A DNA stretch of 64,000 bases, from assembly GCF_020524285.1 (NCBI RefSeq), contig NZ_JAIVKX010000004.1, positions 310,001 through 374,000 of the forward strand, given 5' to 3'. How positions within the stretch are numbered: position 1 is the stretch's first letter; each line of letters starts with the position of its first letter. Below are positions 42,303 through 50,082 of this stretch, piece by piece. The notes under the pieces were generated by a model. The model saw only the letters and a list, made by a program, of their open reading frames with translations, was not told where the DNA came from and ran no database searches. Source of the stretch: Alloyangia pacifica (GTDB lineage Bacteria > Pseudomonadota > Alphaproteobacteria > Rhodobacterales > Rhodobacteraceae). The position numbers and the translations under genes were made by a program.

Positions 42303-42734
42303 TCAGCGGCTCAGATCGACCGGCACCTCGACGCGAATCTCCCCTGCCCGCTCGAAGGTCAGCAGGAGATCGAGCGTCGCGCCCTGTTCGAGCGGTTCCG
42401 ACAAACCCATGAGCATCACATGGTCGCCGCCGCGGGCGAGGGCATGGCTGCCGCCGGAGGGAATCACCACGCCGCCCTCATGGCCGGTCATGGTCATCAC
42501 CCCGCCATCGCTCTCGGAGCTGCCATGCAGCATGGTCTTCGCGGCGATTCCGGCGCTGGCGGCGAGCAGCCGGTCATCCTCGGCGCCGTCGTTGCGCAGC
42601 ACCATGTAGACCGCGGCGGAGCTCGCGGCGGGCATCGCGGCCCAGACGTGGGCGTCTTCTACAAGAATATCTGCAAGCCCCGGTCCCGCTGTGGACAGCG
42701 CCAGTACGGCCGCGGCAAGAAACTTCAGGCGCAT
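42303..42734 (-). CDS. PCu(A)C-type periplasmic copper chaperone
   Basis: A 143-residue exported protein; signal peptide ends near residue 21 (STAGPGLA). The copper ligands are in KTMLHGSSESDGGVMTM and HALARGGDHVMLM, the H-M...H-M pattern of PCu(A)C proteins that deliver Cu(I) to cytochrome oxidase. No Sco gene is adjacent. GGGAGGA lies upstream of the ATG. Its 3' end lies two bases past the sirtuin stop. Confidence 0.88.
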   Translation of the reverse strand: MRLKFLAAAVLALSTAGPGLADILVEDAHVWAAMPAASSAAVYMVLRNDGAEDDRLLAASAGIAAKTMLHGSSESDGGVMTMTGHEGGVVIPSGGSHALARGGDHVMLMGLSEPLEQGATLDLLLTFERAGEIRVEVPVDLSR

Positions 42735-42872
42735 TCTCAGCTATCCTCCCCAAGTGAGCGCAATGCTTGGGGATTCGTGGACCATCCACAAGGCTACCGC
42801 AAGGGCATCCCATGTGGACAATACATGTGTAGCCGCCGCGCCGCAGCACGGAAAACCTGCGTCAATGCAATG

Positions 42873-42915
42873 AAAGCAAAAGAAAACAGCCCCGGAGCGC
42901 GGGGCTCCGGGGCTG
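42873..42915 (-). terminator. Terminator of rpmB
   Basis: CAGCCCCGGAG and CTCCGGGGCTG form a perfect 11-base stem with a seven-base loop. On the minus strand it is followed by a T-rich run (TTTTCTTTTGCTTTC). Confidence 0.9.
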
Positions 42916-42936
42916 TGGAAATCTCTGTGGGCAGGA

Positions 42937-43227
42937 TCAGGCCTGAGCGGCCTGTGCCTTCGCGATTTCTTTCTTCACTTTCAGGGCATTGGCGCTGAGT
43001 TCGACGTCCTTCGCCTTGGCGAGGAACTTGTCGAGGCCACCACGGTGGTCGACCGAACGCAGGGCCGAAGCCGAGATGCGCAGTTTGACGCCGCGGCCGA
43101 GGGTCTCGGACTGCAGGGTCACATCATTCAGGTTCGGCAGAAAGCGACGCTTGGTCTTGTTGTTGGCGTGGCTCACGTTGTGGCCCGTCATCGGGCCTTT
43201 GCCGGTCAGTTCGCATACGCGCGACAT
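42937..43227 (-). CDS. rpmB: 50S ribosomal protein L28
   Basis: A 96-residue L28: [20 protein letters not shown] and [16 protein letters not shown] are diagnostic. It has a single N-terminal Cys instead of the zinc-binding set of four found in some L28 paralogues. Monocistronic with its own strong terminator. Confidence 0.97.
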   Translation of the reverse strand: MSRVCELTGKGPMTGHNVSHANNKTKRRFLPNLNDVTLQSETLGRGVKLRISASALRSVDHRGGLDKFLAKAKDVELSANALKVKKEIAKAQAAQA

Positions 43228-43276
43228 TGGGTCCATTCCTTCATGTCTCGGGGCGAAAGCGGGCCTTCCGCCAATA

Positions 43277-43303
43277 TCAAAGGGCGCCGCTTTCACAGCG
43301 CCC
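43277..43303 (-). terminator. Probable terminator between meaB and rpmB
   Basis: On the minus strand GGGCGC, a ten-base loop, GCGCCC, then TTTG. Short stem, so confidence is modest. Confidence 0.45.
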
Positions 43304-43344
43304 GGAATCTGGTCGGGCTTCTCTAGCTCCAAGCCCCATCGACG

Positions 43345-44340
43345 TCAAGGGCCCTTGCCGGCAAAGCCCCGCAGATAGGTGTGCAGGATTTCCTCGGCCG
43401 CGCGGGCCGGGCTCAGCCCGCCCTCTTCGACCTGCCGTGCGAGCGCCTCCATGGCGCCGCGCACGGGCTCCTGCCGCAGCCGCGCGAGCAGCCCCTCGCG
43501 CACCTCGGCCTCGAACCAGTGGCGCGCCTGCTCGGCCCGCCGCGCGGTGAACTGCCCGGCCTCGCGCCGCCAATCCGCCAGCGCCTGCATCTCCTCCCAG
43601 GCCCGCGCCAACCCCGACTCCTCCAGCGCCGAGACGGTCAGCGCCTTGGGAAAGCCCTCGGGGTCCTGCGGACGTTTGCGCAAGAGCCGCAGCGCCCCGG
43701 CGTAATCGGCGCAGGTGCGGGTGGCGGCGCCCTTCAGCTCGCCGTCGGCCTTGTTGACGAGGATGATGTCGGCGCTCTCCATGATGCCGCGTTTCACCCC
43801 CTGCAACTCGTCGCCGCCGGCGGGGGCCAGCAGCAGCAGGAAGAGATCGGACATGTCGGCCACCATGGTCTCGGACTGGCCGACGCCCACGGTCTCGATC
43901 AGGATCACGTCGAAGCCCGCCGCCTCGCACAGACCGATGGCCTCGCGCGTGCGCCGCGCCACGCCGCCCAGCTGCGACTGCGCCGGCGAGGGCCGGATGA
44001 AGGCATTGCGGTCGCGCGACAGCCGCTCCATCCGGGTCTTGTCGCCGAGGATCGACCCGCCCGAACGCGCCGAGGAGGGATCCACCGCCAGCACCGCCAC
44101 CTTGAGACCCTGCGCGGTCAGCATCATGCCGAAGGTCTCGATGAAGGTGGACTTGCCCACGCCCGGCGTGCCCGAAAGCCCGATCCGCAGCCCCTGGCGG
44201 CCACTGCCGCGCAAACGATCAAGCAAGGCCGTCGCCTGCGCCCGGTGATCGGCCCGCCCGCTTTCCACAAGCGTGATCGCCCGCGCCAGCGCCCGCCGCT
44301 CGCCCGCCTCGATGCGCGCCGCCAGATCCTCGATATCCAT
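43345..44340 (-). CDS. meaB: MeaB/ArgK family G-protein chaperone
   Basis: A 331-residue G3E-class GTPase. The P-loop is GTPGVGKST (57-65), with [28 protein letters not shown] and VNKAD as further signatures. MeaB protects and reloads adenosylcobalamin in methylmalonyl-CoA (or ethylmalonyl-CoA) mutase. No mutase gene is in the window. GGAGCGAGG precedes the ATG. Confidence 0.93.
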   Translation of the reverse strand: MDIEDLAARIEAGERRALARAITLVESGRADHRAQATALLDRLRGSGRQGLRIGLSGTPGVGKSTFIETFGMMLTAQGLKVAVLAVDPSSARSGGSILGDKTRMERLSRDRNAFIRPSPAQSQLGGVARRTREAIGLCEAAGFDVILIETVGVGQSETMVADMSDLFLLLLAPAGGDELQGVKRGIMESADIILVNKADGELKGAATRTCADYAGALRLLRKRPQDPEGFPKALTVSALEESGLARAWEEMQALADWRREAGQFTARRAEQARHWFEAEVREGLLARLRQEPVRGAMEALARQVEEGGLSPARAAEEILHTYLRGFAGKGP

Positions 44341-44400
44341 GCCACCTCGCTCCGTTTGCCCCGATTTGCGCCGCCCGCGCCGGCAATGTCCACCCGCCGG

Positions 44401-44463
44401 GTCTTTCTTCTAGGCAAAAATATCCCGGGGGAGCCGCCCCGGGCGGCGGGGGCGGAGCCCCTT
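44401..44463 (-). repeat. CCCGGGATATTT modular element, copy 3 (inverted)
   Basis: On the minus strand GGGGCTCCGCCCCC, a CGCC...GGCG stem, then CCCCGGGATATTTTTG and CCTAGAAGAAA. Lies upstream of meaB, facing copy 4. Confidence 0.78.
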
Positions 44464-44545
44464 TCGGCGCCGCGCCCGTGTCTGCCGCCGGCATAGGGAG
44501 CGCCCCGCCTGCCGCGGGCCAAGGACCGCAGACAAAAGAACAGGA

Positions 44546-44606
44546 GGGGCTCTGCCCCCGAGGCGCTGCGCGCCTCTCCCCCGGGATATTTGGACCCAGA
44601 AGAAGG
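44546..44606 (+). repeat. CCCGGGATATTT modular element, copy 4
   Basis: GGGGCTCTGCCCC hairpin, GAGGCGCTGCGCGCCTC hairpin, then CCCCGGGATATTTGGA and CCCAGAAGAAGG, abutting the hrpB stop codon. With copy 3 it makes an inverted pair about 80 bases apart. Confidence 0.8.
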
Positions 44607-44608
44607 GC

Positions 44609-47050
44609 TCAGGTGCCGCGGGGCTTGGCGCGCAGCGTGGGGTCGGCCTCGCGCGGGTCCTCCGGCCAGGGGTGGCGCGGGTATTGCGCCTTCATGTCCT
44701 TTCGCACGTCGGCGTAGGAGCCTTGCCAGAAGCCCGGCAGGTCCATGGTGGTCTGCACCGGGCGCCGGGCGGGCGAGAGCAGCGTCACCCGCAGCGGCAG
44801 CTTGCCGACCATCGGGTGCGTGCGCTGGCCGAACATCTCCTGGATGCGCAGGGTGATCTCGGGGTGCTCACCGGAGTAGTCGATGGGAATCTCGCGCCCG
44901 AGCGGCGTGGTGAACTTGCCCGGAACCTTGGCGTCGAGTGCCTGCATCTGGCCCCAGTCCAGCCGCGCGCGCAGCGCCGGAAGCAGGTCGAAGCGCTTCC
45001 AGTCCTCGGCACTCTTCACGCCGCCCAGGAAGGGCAGCAGCCAGTCCTCGATCCCGGCAACCAGCGCCTCGGACCCCATGTCCGGCAGGTCGAGGCCCGC
45101 GGCGCGGCCGATCTCCACCCGGGCGCAGAAGCGGCGGGCGGCGTCCGAGTGCGGAATCCCGAGGTCCCTCACGCCATCCAGCATTGCCAGCGCGACAGCC
45201 TCGGCCGGGGCGTCCTTCCATTGCCGGTCATCCAGTGCCAGCACGCCGAAGCGCTCCTGTCGCCGGGCGATCACCCGGCGGTCGCGCTTGGACCATTCGC
45301 AGACGTCGTGCCAGCCGATCTGCTCGGCGAAGAGCCCGCGCAGCTCCGACTCGGCGATGGGAATGGCCTGGCGGATGCGCGCCTCGCGCGGGTTGCCGTC
45401 GGTGTCGGTGACCACGATGAGCCGGGTCTGCGCCAGCGGGTCGGCCTCGTCCATCACCGCGCCCTTGCCGCCCGAGAGCTGGTAGCGCGGCGCATCGCCC
45501 TTGCGGCGCAGCCCGATGCGGTCGGGATAGGCAAGCGCCGCCTGCGCGGCGGGCGACAGCCGCTCGCCCTGCCCCTGTCCGGCGGCGCGCGACAGACGTT
45601 TCGCCTCCTGCTTGATGCGCTCGAGCGCGGCGCGGGTGACCTCATAGGGGCGGCTCTCGGTGAAGCGGCGCAGGTCGCGGATGGCTTCGAGGCGGTAGCT
45701 CAGGTCGGACGGCGCGCCGCGCAGCGGGTCGCGCTCGGCCAGCAGCGCGGCGAGCGGCGCGGCCTCGGGGCCGGCGAGGCTGAGCATATGCGCCAGGCGC
45801 GGGTGCAGCGGCAGCCGGGCGAGCTGCCTGCCATGGGCGGTGATGCGCCCCTCGCCATCGAGCGCGCCGAGCATCTGCAGCAGGGCCTGCGCCTCGGCAA
45901 AGGCGCCCGGATGCGGCGCGGTGAGGAAGGGCAGGTCTTCGGGCGTGGCGCCCCAGAGCGCCAGTTCCAGCGCGAGGCCGGCAAGGTCGGCCGTCTCGAT
46001 CTCGGCCGGCGGAAAGGCCTGAAGCGCGCCCTCCTCGCCCCTCGTCCAGAGCTTGTAGGCAATGCCCTCGGCGACGCGACCGCCGCGGCCGGCGCGCTGC
46101 GTGGCCTCGGCGCGGGTGACCTTTTCCGTCACCAGCCGCGACATGCCCGATCCGGGATCGAAGCGCGCGCGCCGGGCGCGGCCGCCGTCGATCACCACGC
46201 GGATGTCCTCGATGGTCAGCGAGGTCTCGGCGATGGAGGTGGCCAGCACCAGCTTGCGGCCCTGCGTTTCGGGGCGGATCGCGGCGCGCTGCGCGCCGAA
46301 CTCCATGGCGCCGAAGAGCGGGCGAATGGTGATGTGTTTCGGCAGGCGTCCTTTCAGCAGCCCCTCGGTGCGGCGAATCTCGCCCTCGCCCGGCAGGAAG
46401 GCCAGCAGCCCCCCCTCGGTCTCGGAGACGGCCTGCACGATGAGATCGGCCATCGCCTGCTCGAAGCGTTGGGTCTTGGGCACCGAGCAGTCGAGCCAGC
46501 GCGACTCCACCGGGAAGCTGCGCCCCTCGGAGGTGACGACCGGCGCCTGCATCAGCTCGCCCACCGGCCCGGCGTCGAGCGTGGCGGACATGGCGAGCAG
46601 GAGCAGGTCGTCGCGCAGGGCCCCGGCGATCTCGAGGCAGAGCGCGAGACCGAGGTCGGCATTGAGCGAGCGCTCGTGGAATTCGTCGAAGATCACCGCG
46701 CCCACGTCCGACAGCTCGGGATCGGACTGGATCATGCGCGTGAGAATGCCCTCGGTCACCACCTCGATGCGGGTCGCCTTGGAGGTCTTGCTCTCGCCGC
46801 GAATGCGGTAGCCGATGGTCTCGCCCGGCGCCTCGCCCAGCGTCTCGGCCATGCGCGTGGCGGCGGCGCGGGCGGCGAGCCGGCGCGGCTCGAGCATGAC
46901 GATGCGGCCCGGCGTCAGCCCCGCCTCGAGCATGGCGAGCGGCACGCGGGTGGTCTTGCCCGCGCCCGGCGGCGCCTGCAGCACGGCGCGGCCCCGCGTG
47001 CGCAGGGCAGAAATGAGCTCGGGAAGGGCGGCGTCGATGGGCAGTTTCAT
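44609..47050 (-). CDS. hrpB: ATP-dependent helicase HrpB
   Basis: An 813-residue DEAH-box helicase: Walker A PPGAGKTTRVP (26-36), DEFHERS motif II near 125, SATLD, then HELICc with FLPGEGEIRR and QRAGRGGR. The C-terminal HrpB-specific region (LPFLGGVKSAEDWKRFDLLPAL) is present. Its biological role is unclear in most bacteria. The 3' end abuts a dispersed repeat. Confidence 0.95.
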   Translation of the reverse strand: MKLPIDAALPELISALRTRGRAVLQAPPGAGKTTRVPLAMLEAGLTPGRIVMLEPRRLAARAAATRMAETLGEAPGETIGYRIRGESKTSKATRIEVVTEGILTRMIQSDPELSDVGAVIFDEFHERSLNADLGLALCLEIAGALRDDLLLLAMSATLDAGPVGELMQAPVVTSEGRSFPVESRWLDCSVPKTQRFEQAMADLIVQAVSETEGGLLAFLPGEGEIRRTEGLLKGRLPKHITIRPLFGAMEFGAQRAAIRPETQGRKLVLATSIAETSLTIEDIRVVIDGGRARRARFDPGSGMSRLVTEKVTRAEATQRAGRGGRVAEGIAYKLWTRGEEGALQAFPPAEIETADLAGLALELALWGATPEDLPFLTAPHPGAFAEAQALLQMLGALDGEGRITAHGRQLARLPLHPRLAHMLSLAGPEAAPLAALLAERDPLRGAPSDLSYRLEAIRDLRRFTESRPYEVTRAALERIKQEAKRLSRAAGQGQGERLSPAAQAALAYPDRIGLRRKGDAPRYQLSGGKGAVMDEADPLAQTRLIVVTDTDGNPREARIRQAIPIAESELRGLFAEQIGWHDVCEWSKRDRRVIARRQERFGVLALDDRQWKDAPAEAVALAMLDGVRDLGIPHSDAARRFCARVEIGRAAGLDLPDMGSEALVAGIEDWLLPFLGGVKSAEDWKRFDLLPALRARLDWGQMQALDAKVPGKFTTPLGREIPIDYSGEHPEITLRIQEMFGQRTHPMVGKLPLRVTLLSPARRPVQTTMDLPGFWQGSYADVRKDMKAQYPRHPWPEDPREADPTLRAKPRGT

Positions 47051-47097
47051 GCGCGAGGTTATGCGGGATCGCGGGCGTGGCGTCGAGGGGCGGGACT

Positions 47098-47139
47098 TGG
47101 GGGCTCGGCCCTCGCCGGGGTTCGTCTGCCTAGAAGAAA
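47098..47139 (+). repeat. Decayed copy of the CCCGGGATATTT element
   Basis: Only the CCTAGAAGAAA end and part of the GC arms remain (GGGGGCTCGG, CGCCGGGGTTCGTCTG); the ATATTT core is lost. It lies 10 bases past the stop codon of the transglycosylase gene. Confidence 0.5.
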
Positions 47140-47149
47140 GCGCCGGCCT

Positions 47150-48010
47150 TCAGTTGGAGGCGACGCGGAAGACGCAGCCGTCGGAGATGAGCTGCGGCGG
47201 GGTCAGGCACAGGCCCTTGGCGACGGTGAAGGCGGCGAGCACCTTGGGCACGTAGTCGCGGGTCTCGGCAAAGGGCGGCACGCCCTGATATTTCGGGATC
47301 GAGTTTTCGCCGGCATTGTAGCCCGCGAGCACGAGGATCGGGTCGCCGTCGAAACGCTCCATGAGAAAGTCGAGGAAGGCCACGCCGCCGCGGATGTTCT
47401 GCACCGGATCGAGCGCATTGGCGACTCCGAAGCGGGCCGCGGTCGCGGGCATCAGTTGCATGAGGCCCTGCGCCCCTGCCCGGCTGACCGCATCGCTGCG
47501 CCCGCCGGATTCCACCGCCATCACGGCCAGCGCCAGCGCCGGCGAGACGCGGGTGCCCACCGTCGCCTTGAGCAGTTCGATACCGTAGCCAGACGCGATG
47601 TCCTGCAGGTGCTGCAGCCGCGGCGCCCCCACCCCGGTGCCGACCGGGGGCTTGCCGAGGCTGAGCAGCGCAGGCTCGAGCCGCCCCGGCCCGGAGGCCG
47701 AAAGTTCCGGCGAGACCGCCTGCCAGAACCAGTCGTAGCTGCCTGTCCCCTCGGCGCGCCCGGGCGTCCCCGAAGATCCGGGCGTGTCTGCGGCACCGGC
47801 CTGCGGCAGCGGCAGCGGTTTCGGCGGCGGGGCGACGATCTGTACCGTGATGCGCTTCTTCGTCCCCGGTTTCGGAGGGGTCACACGCTTGGGCTCGAAC
47901 TCGGGAAAGGGCGGCGGGCTCTGCGCCGGCAGCGGGCTCGCCAAGAGCACCATTCCCGCGACAAGCGCGGAGGCCCGAAGAAGGGGATGTCGGAGCGCAC
48001 CTGTGGTCAC
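47150..48010 (-). CDS. Lytic transglycosylase (SLT domain)
   Basis: A 286-residue exported protein. A signal peptide (LLRASALVAGMVLLASPLPA) leads to a Pro-rich linker and a C-terminal SLT domain: catalytic Glu in MAVESGGRSDAV, then AQGLMQLMPATA and LAGYNAGENSI. It cleaves peptidoglycan glycan strands. The best start is a GTG at 48010 with GAGG upstream, placing a signal peptide at the N terminus; the frame extends to 48337 but those residues are Arg/Gly-rich noise. It is divergent from the pilin gene and could open the wall for the pilus, though that is inference. Confidence 0.85.
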   Translation of the reverse strand: MTTGALRHPLLRASALVAGMVLLASPLPAQSPPPFPEFEPKRVTPPKPGTKKRITVQIVAPPPKPLPLPQAGAADTPGSSGTPGRAEGTGSYDWFWQAVSPELSASGPGRLEPALLSLGKPPVGTGVGAPRLQHLQDIASGYGIELLKATVGTRVSPALALAVMAVESGGRSDAVSRAGAQGLMQLMPATAARFGVANALDPVQNIRGGVAFLDFLMERFDGDPILVLAGYNAGENSIPKYQGVPPFAETRDYVPKVLAAFTVAKGLCLTPPQLISDGCVFRVASN

Positions 48011-48521
48011 TGCTGCCTCGCTTGCCTCGCCGGACCCTTGGCCGGCACCTGGCCCGGCATTTGGTCTGGCTTCTGATCTGCCTCTTCCCGGGCCCGCCTG
48101 CTGGCAGGGGACCGGATGCTGCCATCGCCCGGATCTCCGCCCGGGTCGCAGCGACCTAATGTCCGCGCGAAACGCCGCCCGGGCACCTCGCAGTGGATTG
48201 GAAACGAGTCTCGCACAGATTGAACAGACAACCAAGATTCTCCGCGAAACGCGCAAAAAATGCTGCCCGAACAGCGACTTCCGGCGTGGTTTTGCCAGAT
48301 TGCGCCCGCCGAATGAAGACTTTTCAATAATAATCAACTACTTAATGGAATGTCCCAAAAAACTTTACGGACTGCAAAAACAATCCGATTCCGCCAAAGT
48401 CCCGCCTCATTCCGACGGCTTATTGAGGTCAGGCCGCGAGGGACAGGGTTGTGAGAGAGCCCGACAGATCACCCCGAAACGGTTGATGAGAGAGATCAAA
48501 CTGGATTTACGGAGAGACACA
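48011..48521. promoter_or_regulatory. 511-base divergent region upstream of the pilin gene
   Basis: The stretch at about 48230-48420 is clearly richer in A and T than the rest of the window (for example TTTTCAATAATAATCAACTA), as expected of a strong or protein-controlled promoter region. I cannot place -35/-10 or sigma-54 elements with confidence. No gene was found. Confidence 0.45.
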
Positions 48522-48719
48522 ATGCTGAAATTCATCAAAACCTTCCGCAACGACGAAGATGGCGCAGTCACCGTGGACTGGGTCGTGCTGACCGCCGCCG
48601 TGGTCGCCATGGCAGCCGGCGCCTACTCGCTGATCAGCAGCAACATGACCACCGCGCTCGAGAACGTCGGCACCAGCCTGTCCTCTGCCGCCAGCGGCAC
48701 GTTCCCCACCGAAGAGTAA
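48522..48719 (+). CDS. Flp-family type IVb pilin
   Basis: A 65-residue prepilin: short basic leader, Gly14 as the cleavage residue, then AVTVDWVVLTAAVVAMAAG as the hydrophobic filament helix. At +5 of the mature protein, where most Flp pilins have Glu, there is Asp19, followed by Trp instead of Tyr. GGAGAG lies upstream of the ATG. A terminator directly follows, so the pilin can be transcribed separately and in excess of the assembly genes. Confidence 0.85.
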   Translation: MLKFIKTFRNDEDGAVTVDWVVLTAAVVAMAAGAYSLISSNMTTALENVGTSLSSAASGTFPTEE

Positions 48720-48760
48720 TAGCCGGACGCCCGACAACGAACGGGTCTCCACGGCCAGCG

Positions 48761-48797
48761 ATGCCGCCGCCGGACCAAGGTCCAGCGGCGGCATTTT
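48761..48797 (+). terminator. Terminator after the pilin gene
   Basis: ATGCCGCCGC (48761-48770) and GCGGCGGCAT (48785-48794) form a perfect ten-base stem with a 14-base loop, followed by TTT. The rest of the gap to cpaB shows no gene. Confidence 0.75.
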
Positions 48798-49009
48798 CCT
48801 TGGCGGATGGTATCACGGCAGCGTGCACGCTAGGCCTCCTGCCTGGCGCAATTACGTCACTCACGAGACCTCAATCCGCCGCCATGAAGGCCCAGAACCG
48901 GCCATCTTTCACCACAATCCGGGCGTAGCATCGTCATTGGACGCGCGAGGGAAACCGGCGCACGGGAAATGCGACGGGCCGGCCCGGCCCCCATTCGAGA
49001 GGGACAGAC

Positions 49010-49867
49010 ATGCGACTGGTATTCGGACTGGTTCTGATCGCGGGGCTCGGCCTGGCCGGCTTCGCCGTCTACTTGGCCCAGAACTACATCGGCGCCTATC
49101 AGACGGCGCTGCAGGAAGAGCGCAAGAAAACCGTGGACGCCGTGCCCACGAAGCAGATCTACGTCACCACCCGCGCCATCGCGCACGGCCAGATCATCAC
49201 CCCCGAGGACGTCCGGCTCGCGCCCTGGCCGGTGGAAATCCTGCCGCAGGACGCCTTTGCCGCCGATGCCGACCTCTTCAAGGAGGGTGACCTGCCCCGC
49301 GTCGCGATGCGCCCGCTCGAGAAGTTCGAAGCCGTGGTGCCGACCAAGGTCAGCGAGCCCGGCGGCGATGCCGGGCTGACCTCGCGACTCGAGAAGGGTC
49401 AGCGCGCCTTTGCCATCAAGGTCGACGTGCACACCGGCGTGTCCGGCTTCCTGCGCCCCGGCGACCGGGTCGATGTCTACTGGACCGGGCGCATGCCGAC
49501 CGAGGATGGCTCCCGCGCCCGTGGCGAGTTCACCAAGCTGATCCAGGCCGGCGTCCGGCTGATCGCCATCGACCAGACCTCCGACATGGAAGATTCCGAC
49601 GTGAACATCGCCCGCTCGGTCACCGTGGCCGCCAGCCCGCAGGAGATCGCCTCGCTGGCGCAGGCGCAGAGTACCGGCCGACTGTCGCTGTCGCTGATGA
49701 ACGCCAACGACCAGACCGTCGCCGATGTCATCGAGGTCGACCAGCGCGTGATGCTCGGGCTCGAGCTTCCCGAGGAGCAGAAGAAAACCGCGATCGCCCA
49801 GACCTGCACCACCCGCGTGCGGCGCGGCGGCGAAGTGGCCGAGATTCCGATCCCCTGCACGAACTGA
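49010..49867 (+). CDS. cpaB: Tad/Cpa pilus assembly protein CpaB (RcpC)
   Basis: A 285-residue protein with an N-terminal membrane anchor (LVFGLVLIAGLGLAGFAVYL), a SAF domain (VTTRAIAHGQIITPEDVRL, about 50-68) and a CpaB domain with GFLRPGDRVDVYWTG. It sits in the periplasm and is thought to steady the secretin. AGAGGGA lies six bases before the ATG. First gene of the assembly operon. Confidence 0.9.
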   Translation: MRLVFGLVLIAGLGLAGFAVYLAQNYIGAYQTALQEERKKTVDAVPTKQIYVTTRAIAHGQIITPEDVRLAPWPVEILPQDAFAADADLFKEGDLPRVAMRPLEKFEAVVPTKVSEPGGDAGLTSRLEKGQRAFAIKVDVHTGVSGFLRPGDRVDVYWTGRMPTEDGSRARGEFTKLIQAGVRLIAIDQTSDMEDSDVNIARSVTVAASPQEIASLAQAQSTGRLSLSLMNANDQTVADVIEVDQRVMLGLELPEEQKKTAIAQTCTTRVRRGGEVAEIPIPCTN

Positions 49868-49894
49868 CCCGGAATCAACAGCTTGCACAGACGA

Positions 49895-49931
49895 CAGGAA
49901 ACGGGGCGCCAGCTTGGCGCCCCGTTTCCTG
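49895..49931 (+). terminator. Perfect 17-bp hairpin between cpaB and cpaC
   Basis: Positions 49895-49911 and 49915-49931 are exact inverse complements (CAGGAAACGGGGCG...), with the loop GCT. No T-run follows. It may attenuate transcription or separate messages. Confidence 0.7.
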
Positions 49932-50082
49932 TTGCATCATCCTGCAGCGTTGTTGCGCTGGATCCACAACAGGCGACACCGCGAAGTCATTGATTCTTGC
50001 ATGGAAACAGGTTTCCGCGCAGACTGCTCGCAAAGGCGGGCGCCACGACCCGCTCCCGAGGCGTGATCGAAAGGCAGGTCAC

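Noticed and set aside
44672-48076. Open frame of about 1130 codons on the plus strand over hrpB and the transglycosylase
   Set aside because: Shadow frame; the opposite strand carries clear helicase and SLT motifs.
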